64,000 nt of DNA from Capra hircus (GCF_001704415.2 NC_030826.1:29693324-29757323); one strand, 5' to 3'. Positions 43,115 to 54,150 are shown, numbered from the stretch's first letter. Notes: a model not told the origin generated them from the letters alone. Program-made: numbers and translations.

Positions 43115-43167
43115 GGGCTTCCTTTCGAAGGCAATGGCACCCCATTCCAGTACTCTTTCCTGGAAAA
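43115..43167 (+). mobile_element. Bov-A fragment
   Basis: 'gaaggcaatggcacccc', then 'ccagtactctttcctgg', a Bov-A-type piece related to the BovB segment at 3255-3330. Only about 50 bases remain. Confidence 0.65.
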
Positions 43168-44817
43168 TCCCTTTTAATTCAAGCATTTTTAGGAGTCCCT
43201 CTTTGTGCACCACACAGAGAAGGAGCTGTAGAGGCTGGGATTTCTGTGACTCTGGCCTGTAGGGCTGAGTTCCTGGGATGATCCGCAGCATCGACCATGA
43301 CCCAGGCAAAGACAGGAAAAACAAATGATAGGAAAGGGCCAGGCTAGCAGTGTGCATGCCTGCAGACAATTCACACACAGTTGGAGGCCCTCCGTTGGAA
43401 ACCAGGGTTTCATCAGCAGCTTCATTTGCAGCAGGGAAGCTGCTATTTGCAATATAATGTCAGTAACTGACAGTTGGGATTCAGTGGCTCCTGGCTTGAG
43501 CCATAACCAAACAACCAATTTTCACTCTGCAAGTCAGAATGACCCCTCCAGGAGGGGAAGGGAGGTGTGGATCTCTGTTGGGACACGTCTGGGCACAGAG
43601 CCCACAGGGGCCTCGGAAGGCTGTTTCTGGCCTGTGGTGCTTGCCACTTACAAGCTCTTCACACTACAAACACATAGCTTTCCTTGTTCCGGGAGTTCTC
43701 AGGAGCGTACCCATAGTTCATTCTTAGAGTCAGAAAGAGGAGGGAGACAAGCAGGCAATGAGAAGAAAGAAAAACAGGAAGATGCAGCTGTTCAGAGCAA
43801 CAGAGAACATCAGATGGCCCCAGGAGTGCTGGGTATTCAGCTCGGATCTGTCACCAGCCAGCTGCACGGGCACAGCTGTCACCTCCTGTCTCTGGATGCA
43901 GTTTGCTTGGGGTGCAAAGGCTCCAGGTTTGACAAAGTTGTCTTGGTTCGACTTCCCTTCACCTCCAGTGTCCTGTGACTCAATTATTCTAAGCAGGAAG
44001 GGTGGAGAAAAGGCGGAAATGGAAGAAGAGAAGGAGAAGGTGGAAAGCAGGTGGATGAGGCTTCTTGGAAAAGAAAAGAGGGAAATGAGGAAAACTGCCA
44101 CAATAAAGAAGAACACAACACAGATTTGCCGAAGGTATTCCTCATGTAAGTAATCATGATGACAATTGTTATCATAAACAACCAAGTACTAATTAGCTTC
44201 TGAAAGGGCAGCTTCCTGCAAGTGACTCAGGAATGCAATCCCCCCACCCCAACTCCCCACCCTCCTCTCCAGAGCTCAGGAGGATCCCTCCTTCCTGAGT
44301 CCATCATCTGGGAGCCAAAGCAGAGGACGAGGGAAACCTGTGGGCTCTGAGTCTGGCCATCCGGCACTGAGTCTCCCAGGGCAGCCTAAGGACACCCAGC
44401 CTGGGTTGTCTTGCAGAGACGGGGTCCCGACACCCACCTGATCTGAGTCTCCACCACCAGCATCACCCTCCAAGTCACCCCGAACCATCAAGGACTCCCC
44501 AGCTACTTCCTGAAGACAGGGGGCCACATTCCAAAGGCTTCTTGTCCATAGAAGGACCACTCGTGACTTCCCTGGCTACCTGGTTCTGTTCTCCTTCTCC
44601 CTCGCTTTGCTTCAACTCTGCTAACAGACATTATTGCTCAGCTCTGCCTCTTCTGGTCCCTAGAGTGTATCTGTTCTCTGATCCTGTATCCCCCTCCCTC
44701 CAAATTGTCTGAGAACTGACCCAGCTCCTTTTCTTTCCCTGCTCTGATCTCCAGAGCTCTGTGAATCTACCTCTGAGTCCCCTAAAAACTGATATCAGTA
44801 ACTGCTGGTATCCGGCC
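43168..44817. other. Repeat-poor stretch with long chance frames
   Basis: About 1.65 kb without named repeats. The 217-residue plus frame at 43325-43978 is the longest frame here not obviously from a repeat, but overlapping frames of 110-151 residues on both strands and low-complexity composition argue against coding. C-rich plus strand at 44240-44280. Confidence 0.4.
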
Positions 44818-45036
44818 CAGTGTGTGCATGTTCAGTCATGTCCAACTCTTTGTGGCGCCATGGACTGGAGCCCACCAGGCTCTTCTGCCCATGGGCTTTC
44901 CCAGGCAAGAATACTGGAGTGGGTTGCCATTTCCTTCTCCAGGGGAATCTTCCCCACCCGGGGACTGAATACCAGGTCTCCTGTGTCTCCTGCATCAACA
45001 GGCAGGTTCTTTACTACCGGGCCACCTGGGAGGCCT
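44818..45036 (-). mobile_element. Bov-tA SINE, reversed
   Basis: Full length, with tail 'tgttcagtcatgtccaac' and head end 'gggccacctgggaggcc'. Frames on both strands (102, 87, 76 and 67 residues) are SINE sequence. Confidence 0.93.
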
Positions 45037-45301
45037 GGTCCATGGACCAGAGCTCTTACCAAACTGTAGGGAATCCACTCTAAATCTTAGGGTCTTCACT
45101 GCTATGTTCAGACTATGTCCACAAGATTAAGAATGGTAGAGAGGGGGGCGAGTAGTCAGACACTTTGTGGAAAGAAATCAGGTTCAAATCTTTTCAAGGA
45201 ATTAACAGCACTTAAAAAAATTTTTTTATGTGATGCCAGCCATTATAATTTCTCACAAAGGCCTGTAGGTTGATTTGGGATTGGTTTATAACCTGTAGCA
45301 G

Positions 45302-45527
45302 GCGTGTGTGCCTGCTAAGTCATTTCAATTGTGTCCTGCTCTTTGCAACCCTATGAACTGTAGCCCACCAGGCTCCTCTGTCCGTGGAATTCTCTGGGCA
45401 AGAATGCTGGAGTGGGTTGCCATGCTCTCCTCCAGGGGAATCTTCCAACACAGGGATCGAACTGAGTCTCTTGTGTCTCCTGCATTGGCAGGCGGGTTCT
45501 TTACCACTAGCGCCACCTGGGAAGCCC
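45302..45527 (-). mobile_element. Bov-tA SINE, reversed, with target duplication
   Basis: Full length. Flanked by ATAACCTGTAGCAG (45288-45301) and ATAACCTGTTACAG (45528-45541), 14 bp with two mismatches. Confidence 0.93.
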
Positions 45528-45734
45528 ATAACCTGTTACAGAAAAGGCCAAATTCAGAATAAGATAATCCGAGGGACTGTAATCAGAGAGGTAGTATTGG
45601 TGTGGAGTGTCTTAACTCTGTCTGAAGGACAGGGGGTGCATATGAATCAGAGAACAAAGAGCAAGAAAAACCTGTATTAACCCAAAAGCTAAGGTGAGAA
45701 TTTGGGTAGCTATTCTAAAAAAAAAAAAGTCAAC

Positions 45735-45868
45735 TAAGGAATTCTCTGATTGTCCAGTGATTAGGATGCCATGCTTTCACTGCTAATGGCCCGGGTTCAA
45801 TCCCCATGTAGGGGATCTTAGATCCCATAAGCTGTGTAGTTCGGCTAAAGATAATAAAAAGATTTTTT
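45735..45868 (+). mobile_element. CHR-type SINE, short
   Basis: 'ggaattctctgattgtccag', then B-box-like 'gggttcaatcccc' and 'gatcttagatcccataagc'. The body is short and the A-rich tail is at 45855-45868. Confidence 0.75.
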
Positions 45869-46227
45869 ATAAAGCAATGGGAGGAGAGTGATTTCAGAAA
45901 GGAGAAGTATACCCTCAAGAAAGTCTGTCTTATTGGAAAGGAATTTACTATAAATTCTTGATTTAGGATTGGCAGAATTTTTTTAGGCAGAAAGAGTTGT
46001 ATTAGTAAGAGCATAAAATTTGGTGTAGGTTTTTTTTTCATTCCACAGTATTTTTCCAATGCTATTTTCAACTTTATGGTCATTTAAAATCTCAATATCT
46101 ATTGTTATATTAAAAAGCTTGTTTATATGGATTTAGGAACCATTTGGGCTTCTTGGATCTCTCTACATTTTCCATTCTGGGGACATCACAACAGTGAACT
46201 GGCTTGCCCATTTCAACCTAGATGCGG
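45869..46227. other. Nothing recognised
   Basis: The 117-residue minus frame at 45730-46083 begins in this stretch and runs into the CHR SINE; not a gene. Confidence 0.4.
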
Positions 46228-46402
46228 GGAGACTTCCCCAATGGTCAGGTGGTTCAGACACTTCCACTGCAGGAGGCCAGGTTCCAACCCTGGACAGGCA
46301 AGAAAAGATCCCGCTTGTGGCAATGAACATGAAAGATCCCTGTGTACTGCAACTAAGACCTGACACAGCCAAGTAAATAAATGAATAAATATTTTTTTTT
46401 AA
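46228..46402 (+). mobile_element. CHR-type SINE
   Basis: 'gagacttccccaatggtcag', body 'gatccctgtgtactgcaact', tail 'aagtaaataaatgaataaat'. Confidence 0.85.
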
Positions 46403-46834
46403 AGTATGTGCAATCTGGGGATCCCCACAAAGGTCTTCCAGTCTTGAACTGAGATGCAGAAATCAGAATCTCTTAGAACAAGACCCAAGAAATTGGAATC
46501 TGTGGCCAACTCTATTTTCCAAACATTGTGTGACTTCTGAGGCTGGGGCATAAAAGGTCGTTCTCTGGAGCACTCAAAGCTCGCTCTCTGGAGCACTCAT
46601 ATTTGGAGTCCTAGGCTGCCCTCTAAGTTCAGCTAAGCTGAGGCTGCCCTGCAGTGAGGAAGCAATGTCACCTGGGGAGACCCACACAGGCGGTCTGGTG
46701 GCAGCACTGCTCTGTAAGTCACCCTCTACCCCAGACACTTGAGTGAAGGACCCTCCAGGTGATTCTCCCCTAGAAGACACACATCCCCGATCTAACATCC
46801 CAGAGGGCAGACGAGAATGCTAGGGTTGTAATTG
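46403..46834. other. Nothing recognised
   Basis: A near-duplicate pair of words 'ctctggagcactca' at 46563 and 46583 is the only local structure noted. Confidence 0.4.
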
Positions 46835-47065
46835 ATATTAGAGTTAGCTTTAATGTCAACACCGATGATAATCGGGTTTATCCACTCAACGAAACATTTA
46901 TCGATTGTCTGGTATTGCTGGATTGTTCTAAAACCTGGAGATGCAGCAAAGTGCAAGAAGCATCCCCCAGTGTCACGGACCATACATTCTAAGGGTGGCA
47001 GAAGACAGCATGGCTGGCATGGGGGGAACAGACAAATAAATACATTAACAAGATAGCTTAGTTGA
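46835..47065 (-). mobile_element. L2 3' end, reversed, left part
   Basis: 'tatccactcaacgaaacat' (46879), 'aacctggagatgcagcaaag' (46933) and 'gacaaataaatacattaac' (47031) follow the complement of the L2 end. Cut by a SINE; a short continuation at 47271-47335 has 'gaaaacaataaagcaaagg'. Confidence 0.6.
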
Positions 47066-47270
47066 AAGAAAGTGTTAGTCACTCAGTCCTGTCCGACTCT
47101 TTTGTGACACCATGGACTGTAGCCCTCCAGGCTCCTCTGTCCGTGGGATGTCCCAGGTGAGAATACAGGGATGGATTGCCATTCCCTTCTCCAAGGGAGC
47201 TTCCTGACCCAGGGATGGAGTCTCCTGCATTGCATGCAGATTCTTTACCATGTGAGCCATCAGGGAACCT
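47066..47270 (-). mobile_element. Bov-tA SINE, reversed, in L2
   Basis: Tail at 47075-47115. Part of the B-box region is deleted ('cagggatggagtctcctgc'). Interrupts the L2 copy. Confidence 0.9.
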
Positions 47271-47387
47271 AAGGCCATGCTAAATGTTATGAAAACAATA
47301 AAGCAAAGGAATGTGATGAGGGAGGCATGATTTCCTATGTCATGATTAACCTGCCCCAGGGATTATAGTTTGAATTGAGACCAGGAA

Positions 47388-47790
47388 CTGCTGTAACAAA
47401 GTACTGCAGACTGAAGTGAGGGTTAAACAGTAGAAATGTAATGTCTCACAGTTTTGGAGGCCAGAAGTTCAAGATCAAGAATTCAGCAGTGGTTTGCAGG
47501 CCATCTTTGCCATGCTTTGGTTTGGAGAGGCACCACCCCAACCTCCACCTTCATCTTCACGTGGCATTCTCCCCATGTGCACGTATTCCCCAATTGCCCC
47601 TTTTTATAAGGACACCAGTTATATTGCTTAGGGGCCCACCCTAGTCCAGAGTGGCCTCATCCTAATTTAATTATCTGCCTCTGCAATGACACTCTCTCCA
47701 AATAAGGTCACATTCGGAGATAGTAGGTGTCAGGACTTCAACTTGTGAATTTTGGGAGGACATAATTCAGCTCTAATAGGACTGGAAGGA
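47388..47790 (-). mobile_element. MaLR (MLT1/MST-type) LTR, reversed
   Basis: 'gctgtaacaaagtactgcag' (47390), 'cacagttttggaggccagaa' (47448), 'ttataaggacaccagttat' (47605), 'ccaaataaggtcacattcgg' (47699) and 'gacataattcagctc' are the complement of a MaLR LTR almost from end to end. No internal part remains. Confidence 0.85.
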
Positions 47791-48150
47791 GGAGAATCCA
47801 GCTATATAATAATCTGGAGCTGAGCATACCTGGTAAAGGGCCAAGCAGAAGCAGAAACAAGTCCAATCTTCAAAAGTCAGACCAGCAGTCAATGCTGGAA
47901 CACAGAGTGAAAGCGAGGTTTGGCTTCATCATCACTGTGAGCTTTCGTTTAAACAGAGCATCACTGGCACTCTCACTGGAAGTCAGAGCTGCCCAGTGAT
48001 CCACACAGTCCTCAGGTGTCCTGTCAGTTCTGGACACATCACTCAGAACCCAGCCCTCCTCTCCATCCCCACCAGCACGGCTTTGGATGGGCATTTATTT
48101 CTCGCTTCTACTATTTCAGTTGCTGGTACATTGATCTTCCTGCCTTTAGA
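47791..48150. other. Nothing recognised
   Basis: No gene or named repeat. Confidence 0.4.
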
Positions 48151-48330
48151 CTCTCTGCCCCTGCCATCCATCCTTTGGAATACCAACAGAATCATTTTCT
48201 AAAACAGAAATCCAATCTCACTCATTCTATGAAAAGCTCCTCCATTGCCTCTCCATCATTTTCAACATGAAGAACAAAATCACCAGTGAGGTGCAGAAGG
48301 TTATTCAAATGCAGCTCAGATCCAGCTGAG
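48150..48330 (+). mobile_element. Possible L2 3' region
   Basis: 'aaaagctcctccattgcctc' and 'acatgaagaacaaaatc' resemble L2 3' sequence in the forward direction. Very diverged. Confidence 0.4.
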
Positions 48331-48429
48331 TGTTCAGCCTTTCTGTCAACTGGACTCACTTCCCATTTCCCAGACCCCCTGTGTTAAGACTCTTTTTGTT
48401 CATGGTTTCCAACTCTTCCCACACTTTCC

Positions 48430-48568
48430 TTGTTTTAATTTTTTTTTTTTTTAATTTTCACCACGTTCCATGGCTTGTGGGATCTTAGATCCCTGACTAA
48501 GGATTGGACTCGAGCCCCCAGCATTGGAAACACAGTATTCACCACTGGGCCACCAGGAAAGACCCAAA
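48430..48568 (-). mobile_element. CHR-type SINE, reversed, short
   Basis: A T-run tail at 48437-48452 and head 'gatccctgactaaggattgg', ending 'ggccaccaggaaagaccc'. Confidence 0.82.
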
Positions 48569-48593
48569 CACTTTATCTCTTAGGACCCAGTTT

Positions 48594-48800
48594 GGGGCTT
48601 CCCTGGTGGCTTAGATGGTAAAGAATCTGCCTGCAATGCAGAAGACCCACGTTTGATCACTGGGTCAGGAAGATCCCCTTGAGAAGGAAACGGAAACCCA
48701 CTCCAGTATTCTTGCCTGGAGAATCCCATGGACAGAGGAACCTGGTAAGCTACAGTCCATGGTTTCACAGTCAGACATGACTGGCGTAACAGCACGCACA
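48594..48800 (+). mobile_element. Bov-tA SINE
   Basis: Full length. Starts GGGGCTTCCCTGGTGGC; the tail lacks a few bases of the usual 'gcaaagagtcgg' block. Confidence 0.92.
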
Positions 48801-49215
48801 TTGACCTGAAACAGAATTTCTCCAGCAAAGATGGGTTTATTCGGGATCAGCAGAGAATTGCAATTCAGAGTCAGCTACCATGGCAAGCAAGGGGAGGAAA
48901 ATGCTTTTACAGAGGGGAAAGGAAATTGGGAGGGTGACTGTAGGTAGAGCTTTTCCTGTCTTGTCATTGGCTGAGTCCTGGCCAGGAAAGAAGAGAAGTC
49001 TTTGTTCTTGCCCTTGGGCTCTGCTGTCTTCACAGGGCATGAGGGCTCCCCCTGCTGGTCTCCTGACTCTACTTAATTGAAGAGTCTGATTATTAATTTT
49101 TACATCACCGTTTTAGCCATTGACATCAGTGGACCAGGATCAGAGCTAATATTAACATTCCTGGCAATGTCTATATCACCATCAACATAACTTAGTAGGT
49201 TTGACATCTAGGTAT
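48801..49215. other. Nothing recognised
   Basis: Opposite-strand frames at 48837-49080 overlap; no gene. Confidence 0.4.
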
Positions 49216-49350
49216 GAATTCAAGATTCCCTGGAGAACAGAATGGCACCCAACTCCAGTATTCTTGCCTAGAGAATTCTATGGACAGAGAGTCTGGTGGG
49301 CTCCATAGGGCCTCAAAGAGATGGACCAGACCGAGTGACTAACACTTTCA
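49216..49350 (+). mobile_element. Bov-tA/Bov-A SINE, 5'-truncated
   Basis: Middle and tail only ('ccaactccagtattcttgcc', then 'cctcaaagagatggaccag'). TAGGTAT occurs on both sides (49209-49215 and 49358-49364), a probable target duplication. Confidence 0.85.
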
Positions 49351-49368
49351 CAAAATTAGGTATCATCT

Positions 49369-49842
49369 TGTCAAGCGAATGTATGTTTCTCGGTTCTTGT
49401 CTCGTCACAACAATGATTTGGGGAGACGGACATTAAAGCCCTTGGCGCGTCACAGCTCTCGGGTCTTGAACAAACCATGTCATAGCTCTTAGACAAATCA
49501 GTGTTACAGCTCTATTTTATTTAGAAGATAGCAGGAGAATCCATCCTCGAGGAAGAGAAGAGAGTGGAGGAGTGCGTTAGCGTGCGCCAGAAAAATAAAA
49601 GGGAGTAGAGAGAGAGAAAGAGCACTTTGGCTTCTCCTTTTATATGTGTTTTTCCTCCCCCTGGGCCTGCCCTGTGCAAATCGGGCTTAGCCAGGGGTGC
49701 TGTTTGTTCTTCCCGAGGTCTTCACTCCGGTCCTCGGACCTTCCTTTAGCCTTCCTTTGTTCCATTTTCGCAGGCTTTTCCCTTCCTTGTCTTTTAGCCA
49801 CTGCCACTTTGGACTCCTTTTCCCTATTCTAACTACCTAACA
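49369..49842 (-). mobile_element. Solo retroviral LTR with exact target duplication
   Basis: A 474-bp LTR on the minus strand, starting TGTTAGG (49842 backwards) and ending TTGACA (49369), the standard TGT...ACA form. Exact ATCT repeats flank it at 49365-49368 and 49843-49846; a 4-bp duplication is usual for gammaretrovirus-like (class I) elements. It has a TATA box, a poly(A) signal and a U5. No internal viral sequence remains, so it arose by recombination between two LTRs. The family may be one of the bovine BTLTR groups, unverified. Confidence 0.9.
49516..49646 (-). promoter_or_regulatory. LTR promoter TATA and poly(A) signal
   Basis: On the minus strand CATATAAAAGG lies at 49646-49636 and AATAAA at 49521-49516, about 115 bp apart. 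This is U3 promoter then R-region poly(A) site in the right order. The intervening part is CT-rich on the minus strand. Confidence 0.75.
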
Positions 49843-49845
49843 ATC

Positions 49846-49905
49846 TTAATGTCTTGGGCCTCAGTTACTTTATCTGTAAAACGAGACTTTCGGACCAGGT
49901 AAACT
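49846..49905 (+). mobile_element. MIR fragment
   Basis: 'gtcttgggcctcagttactt' and 'tatctgtaaaacgagac' match the MIR core. Just beside the LTR. Confidence 0.55.
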
Positions 49906-50233
49906 CTGAACCTTTGCTTGCTAAAGATAAAGATGCGGCACTTGCCCCCTCTTTCATACTGCAGTCAAAATTTATAGAATAATTATATCACCATCACCAT
50001 TAACATCAGTCTTGCTCTCTGTTTGTTCAGTTTTGGGAACACTAAGGTATGGGTTCTGTTTCACAATTGCTCCTGGTTTATTGTTGTAGTTTTTGGAGAT
50101 GGATTTAGCCATAGCTGTTTCGAAACTGATGTTATCTTTAGCATGTTTTAGAATTGTGTGTTAGGAAAAGGGCACTGGTTAAGGGTGTAGCTTTGCATGC
50201 TTTTTGTTTTTTTGTTTTCACTTATAAGCTCCT
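49906..50233. other. Nothing recognised
   Basis: No gene or repeat identified. Confidence 0.4.
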
Positions 50234-50718
50234 TGCTGTTCAGTCATTCAGTCATGTCCCACTCTTTGCCACCCCATGTACTACAGCACACCAGGCTCCT
50301 CTGTCCTTCACCATCTCCTGGAGTTTGCTCAGATTCATGTCTGTTAAGTTGGTGATGCCATCCAACCATCTTGTCTTATGTCGCCTCTCTCTCCTGCCCT
50401 TAATCTTTCCCAGCATCAGGGTCTGTTCCAATGAATCAGCTCTTTACATCAGGTAGTCAAAGCATTGGTGCTTCAGCTTCAGCAAATCCTTCCAGTGAAA
50501 AGTCAAGGTTGATTTCCTTTAGGATTAACTGGTTTGGCCTCCTTGCTGTCCAAGGGACTCTCAAGAGTCTTCTCCAGCACCACAGTTTAAAAGCATCAGT
50601 TCTTTGGTGCTCAGCCTTTTTTATGGACCAACTCTGACATACGTGCATGACTACTGGAAAAACCATAGCTTTGACTATACAGACCTTTGTCAACAAATTG
50701 ATATCTCTGCTTTTTATA
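50234..50718 (-). mobile_element. BovB 3' fragment, reversed, about 485 bp
   Basis: Complement of the BovB C-terminal coding end and terminus: 'ttcagtcattcagtcatg', 'gggactctcaagagtcttc' (50552), 'cagacctttgtcaac' (50679). The 100-, 68- and 79-residue frames belong to it. Confidence 0.9.
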
Positions 50719-51349
50719 AGGTCCTGGGTCGTGATAAATTACAGCAGCTTTTCTGAAAAATTTACCACACAGGAAGCTGTGCTGAACTTCTCCTGTGGCC
50801 TCCTAGGCCCTCTCCCATTAATTTCCTCTAATTCTCATTAGCATGTTTCTACTGCAGACTCGGAAGCAGAGAGAAATTCTTGTGCAGCTAATTTAACACC
50901 TGCAGGTTTTGAGAGTTGGTAAAAAAACTACATCAATAAAATAATCACTTGCTTTCTGAGATTTTAAATTTGAACCCTTTAAAGGTTAGACTTTTGTTAT
51001 GATTTCTATTTATGTGTTTCCATCAGTCATATGTTAAATAATGCTCTTGTCTTTTCAAATATAAAGAGAGGTGAAAACAAAATCTGAATGAAACCATTTT
51101 CAGCACATGAATGGCCAAAGTCAAGAAAATATTCTGACATTTCCGAGGTGAGCGTGGCTTTTCTCTTCCACAGCCCCACAGCCTGCCTTAGAAATCCCTG
51201 GCACAACCATGGGTAGCTGCAAGGTGGGACTGGCAGGCAAGACCCAGCCTGGGAGCTGGGTGATGTCCTGAAGTTTGGAGATTCTCTGGGCACAGTTGGA
51301 AACTCTCTGACATGCTGAAGTGTGTGAGCAGGAGATACAGCAAAAAAAG
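50719..51349. other. Nothing recognised
   Basis: Overlapping minus-strand frames of 117, 83 and 64 residues at 51027-51382 lie in different frames of the same bases; none has supporting features. Confidence 0.4.
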
Positions 51350-51384
51350 ATGGGCAGAGGGGATAGTAACATGGAAACACATTC

Positions 51385-51860
51385 AGTTCAGTTTAGTTCA
51401 GTTGCTCAGTCATACCTGACTCTTTGCGACCCCATAGACTGCAGCACACCAGGCCTCCCTGTCCATCACCAACTCCCAGAGTTTACTCAAACTCATGCCC
51501 ATTAAGTTGGTGATGCCATCCAACCATCTTATCCTCTGTTATCCCCTTCTCCTCCCACCTTCAATCTTTCCCAGCATCAGGGTCTTTTCCAATGAGTCAT
51601 TTCTTCGCAACAGGTGGCCAAAATATTGGAGTTTCAGCTTCAAAATCAGTCCTTCCAATGAATATTCAGAACTGATTTCCTATAGGATGGGCTGATTGGA
51701 TCTCATTGCAGTCCAAGGGACTCTCAAGAGTCTTCTCCAACACTGCAGTTCAAAAGCATCAATTCTTTGGCGCTCAACTTTCTTTACAGTCCAACTCTCA
51801 CACCCATACATGACTACTAGAAAAACCATAGCTATGACTAGACGGACCTCTGTTGGCAAA
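51385..51860 (-). mobile_element. BovB 3' fragment, reversed, in L1_BT
   Basis: Starts with repeated TTCAGTTCAGTTTAGTTCAG and runs to 'ctctgttggcaaag'. The L1 text on each side is nearly continuous (GAAACACAT left, GAAACATAC right), which supports an insertion at that point. Confidence 0.9.
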
Positions 51861-52058
51861 GAAACATACATTACCATATGTAAAATGGATTACCAATAGG
51901 AATTTGCTGTATTACTCAGGGAACTCAAACTGGGGCTTGGTAACAACCTAGAGGGTGGGATGGGGAGGAAGGTGGGAGCGATGTTCAAATGTGAGGGGAT
52001 GTAGGTAAACCTATGGCTGATTCATGCTGATGTTTGGTAGAAACCAACAAAATACTGT

Positions 52059-52281
52059 GTTTCCCAGGTGGCACTAATGGTAAAGAACCCATCTGCCAAT
52101 GCAGGAGACCTAAGAGACTTGGGTTCAGTTCCTGGGTCAGGAAGATTCGCTGGAGGAGGGCATGGCAACCTGTTTCAGTATTCTTGCCTCGAGAATCCCA
52201 TGGACAGAGGAGCCTGATGGGCTACAGTCCATAGGGTCACAAAGGGTCAGACAGTACTGAAGCGACTTAGCACAGGCATAG
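52059..52281 (+). mobile_element. Bov-tA SINE in L1_BT, with target duplication
   Basis: Full length, with a small insertion before the B box. Flanked by CAACAAAATACTGT (52045-52058) and CAACACAATACTGT (52282-52295), one mismatch in 14. The left copy is L1 sequence. Confidence 0.95.
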
Positions 52282-52330
52282 CAACACAATACTGTAAAGC
52301 AATTATCCTTCAATTAAAAATAAATACATT

Positions 52331-52975
52331 TTAAAAAAGAGAATGGGCAGGAAAATGGTCAGAAGTTTGAAGTAGTGTCTAGGTTGGGTGGTGGTGAGGG
52401 GTGGTGGTTACTCCTCCTTTTCATGAGTGCAGGGAGCTTATTTCCTTCATGTGCAAGTAACTGCAAGACCCAGTGAGAGGTGGGGAAGAGAGCTCCTAGA
52501 GCATCACTGGGAGAGATCACCAGTCCCAGAAGATGGAGAGAAAGGCGTACCATTCCCAGGCTGGATGCTACTCCTGGAGCAGGGCATCATGACACAGTTC
52601 TCGGGAGAATGTGATCGTGTCCCTGGGAGTGATATGAGCTCAGGGACAGACACCCCCTTCTATGAGCTCTTCCAAAGGCACAAAGCTTGTGGGAGAAGCC
52701 TTCTCAGCAGATGGACAGTAGGGACTGTGGTCTCATGTGCCCACCAGAGGATAGAGGGGCTACACCCAGGACCTCCAGGGTCCCCCAGGAGTGCGAAGAG
52801 GGAATCACACAGAAGACTGCCTGAGTTAGAAGAGTAGGAAAATGCTTAGGATGCACTCAGGACTCAGCCCGGCAAAATGGCGACACCCACTGGGAGCAAG
52901 GTAGAGGGGGTGGACCACTGGCCGGGGCAGAGGGAAACACGGAAGAGGTCAGTGATGAAAGAGGCTATGATGGGG
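52331..52975. other. No gene supported
   Basis: A 136-residue plus frame at 52427-52837 lies in repeat-free sequence. It has no domain, signal or splice pattern I recognise. Kept as a low-priority candidate. Confidence 0.35.
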
Positions 52976-53178
52976 ACTTCCCTGGCGGGTCAGTGGCTGA
53001 GACTCTGCGCTCCCAATGCAGGGGGTCCAGATTTGATCTCCTGGTCAGGGAACTAGATCCCACATCACACAACTAAAGATCCTGCATGCTGCAACAAGGA
53101 TCGAAGATCCCGCTGGATCCCATGTGCCACAACTAAGACCCGGTGTGACCAGAATAAATAAATAAATATTTTTTAAAA
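52976..53178 (+). mobile_element. CHR-type SINE
   Basis: Head 'ggacttccctggcgggtcag', body with repeated 'ccacatcacacaactaaag' and 'ccacaactaagacccgg', tail AATAAATAAATAAATA (53154-53169). Confidence 0.92.
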
Positions 53179-53734
53179 TAGAGGCAATGTGAAGTTGCAC
53201 ACTATCCCAGGAAAACCTTGCCTAGATCTACGCAGATGCCAGCACATTTCTGGAAACTGAAAAACACCAGATGGAATGAGGTGGACTCAGCGAGACCAGG
53301 TTGCTTCACAGTTATGTTAAGTCATCTCCAGTGTCCCTCTCTTTCCTCTCTGCCCTCCTAGGGGAATGAAGCCTGGAAATGTGGTGGGAAAATAGAATCT
53401 GGGAAGAGACAGTGGCCCCACATCCACCGCAGTAAGGACCCAAAGCTGATTTTGGATGAGATAAAGAATTTGAAATAGGAGATTTGAGTAAAGCCTTAAA
53501 CTGGGTGGAATTTTGACACCCTGGAGCAACCAGAAAGTGACACAACTGGCCCAAGTTGTGACTGAAGGGGTGGGTAGTGGGTGGTTGGAAACGCCGATGG
53601 GAAAAACAAAGTCAATGGATGTTCAGAATACACTGATGTCTGATCTCTAGGCAAGCTGTTTCCACCCCCCACTGGGGAGGTCATAATGAGGAATAAATGT
53701 GATAATTATCAGGCAGACACACGTACTTATATAT
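53179..53734. other. Nothing recognised
   Basis: Overlapping minus frames at 53312-53684 in different frames; no gene. Confidence 0.4.
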
Positions 53735-53918
53735 ACATAAATCATGTCCAATTCTTTGCAACTCCGTGAACTGTAGCCTGACAGGCTCCTCTGTCCATGG
53801 AATTCTCCAGGCAAAAATACTGAAGTGGGTAGCCATTCCCCCTTCTCCAGAGGATCTTCCTGACTCAGAAGTCAAATCGGGTCTCCTACATTGCAGTCTG
53901 AGCCACTAGGGAAGCCCT
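53735..53918 (-). mobile_element. Bov-tA SINE, reversed
   Basis: Tail starts 'cataaatcatgtccaattc'. The B-box region is short of some bases. Head ends 'gccactagggaagccc'. Confidence 0.9.
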
Positions 53919-53924
53919 TACAAC

Positions 53925-53980
53925 CTTATAGGTTATTAAAAAATATTGAGTATAGTTTCCCATGCTATACAGCTGTGCTG
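53925..53980 (-). mobile_element. L1 3'-end scrap, reversed
   Basis: 'aatattgagtatagtttccc' and 'atgctatacagctg' match the same L1 tail region seen at 17090-17115. Confidence 0.55.
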
Positions 53981-53984
53981 TGGT

Positions 53985-54150
53985 GGAGTCTCCTTTTTCA
54001 GGATGCAAATCCCATCATGGGTGCCCTCCTTCCTGACCTTATTACCTCCCAAACACCCCACATATTAATTTAAATTCATCATGTTTGGGAGGGTGTAGCA
54101 TTTCAACCTATGTATTTCAGGGGGACACACAAACATCCAGCCACTTTTTA
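53985..54150 (-). mobile_element. MaLR LTR fragment, reversed
   Basis: 'accttattacctcccaaac', 'gtgtagcatttcaacctatg' and 'cagggggacacacaaacatc' match the complement of the start of an MST/MLT1 LTR. Confidence 0.6.

Larger units (their letters stand above)
51350..52330 (+). mobile_element. L1_BT-like 3' end split by BovB and Bov-tA
   Basis: Host pieces: 51350-51384 ('ggatagtaacatggaaacac'), 51861-52058 ('tacattaccatatgtaaaat', G-rich middle, 'gctgattcatgctgatg') and 52282-52330 ('actgtaaagcaattatcc', then 'aaaaataaataca'). Same family as 38838-39210. Confidence 0.85.

Noticed and set aside
43325..43978. 217-residue open frame in repeat-free sequence
   Set aside because: No domain, signal peptide or splice context recognised. 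Other frames of 110-151 residues overlap it on both strands, which is expected of GC-rich non-coding DNA.
44761..45562. Several frames of 60-100 residues on both strands
   Set aside because: All fall in two reversed Bov-tA SINEs. Similar peptides recur across the window wherever a SINE lies.
52427..52837. 136-residue plus-strand frame
   Set aside because: Not from a known repeat, but no motif or splice support. Kept only as a weak candidate for an RNA or conservation check.
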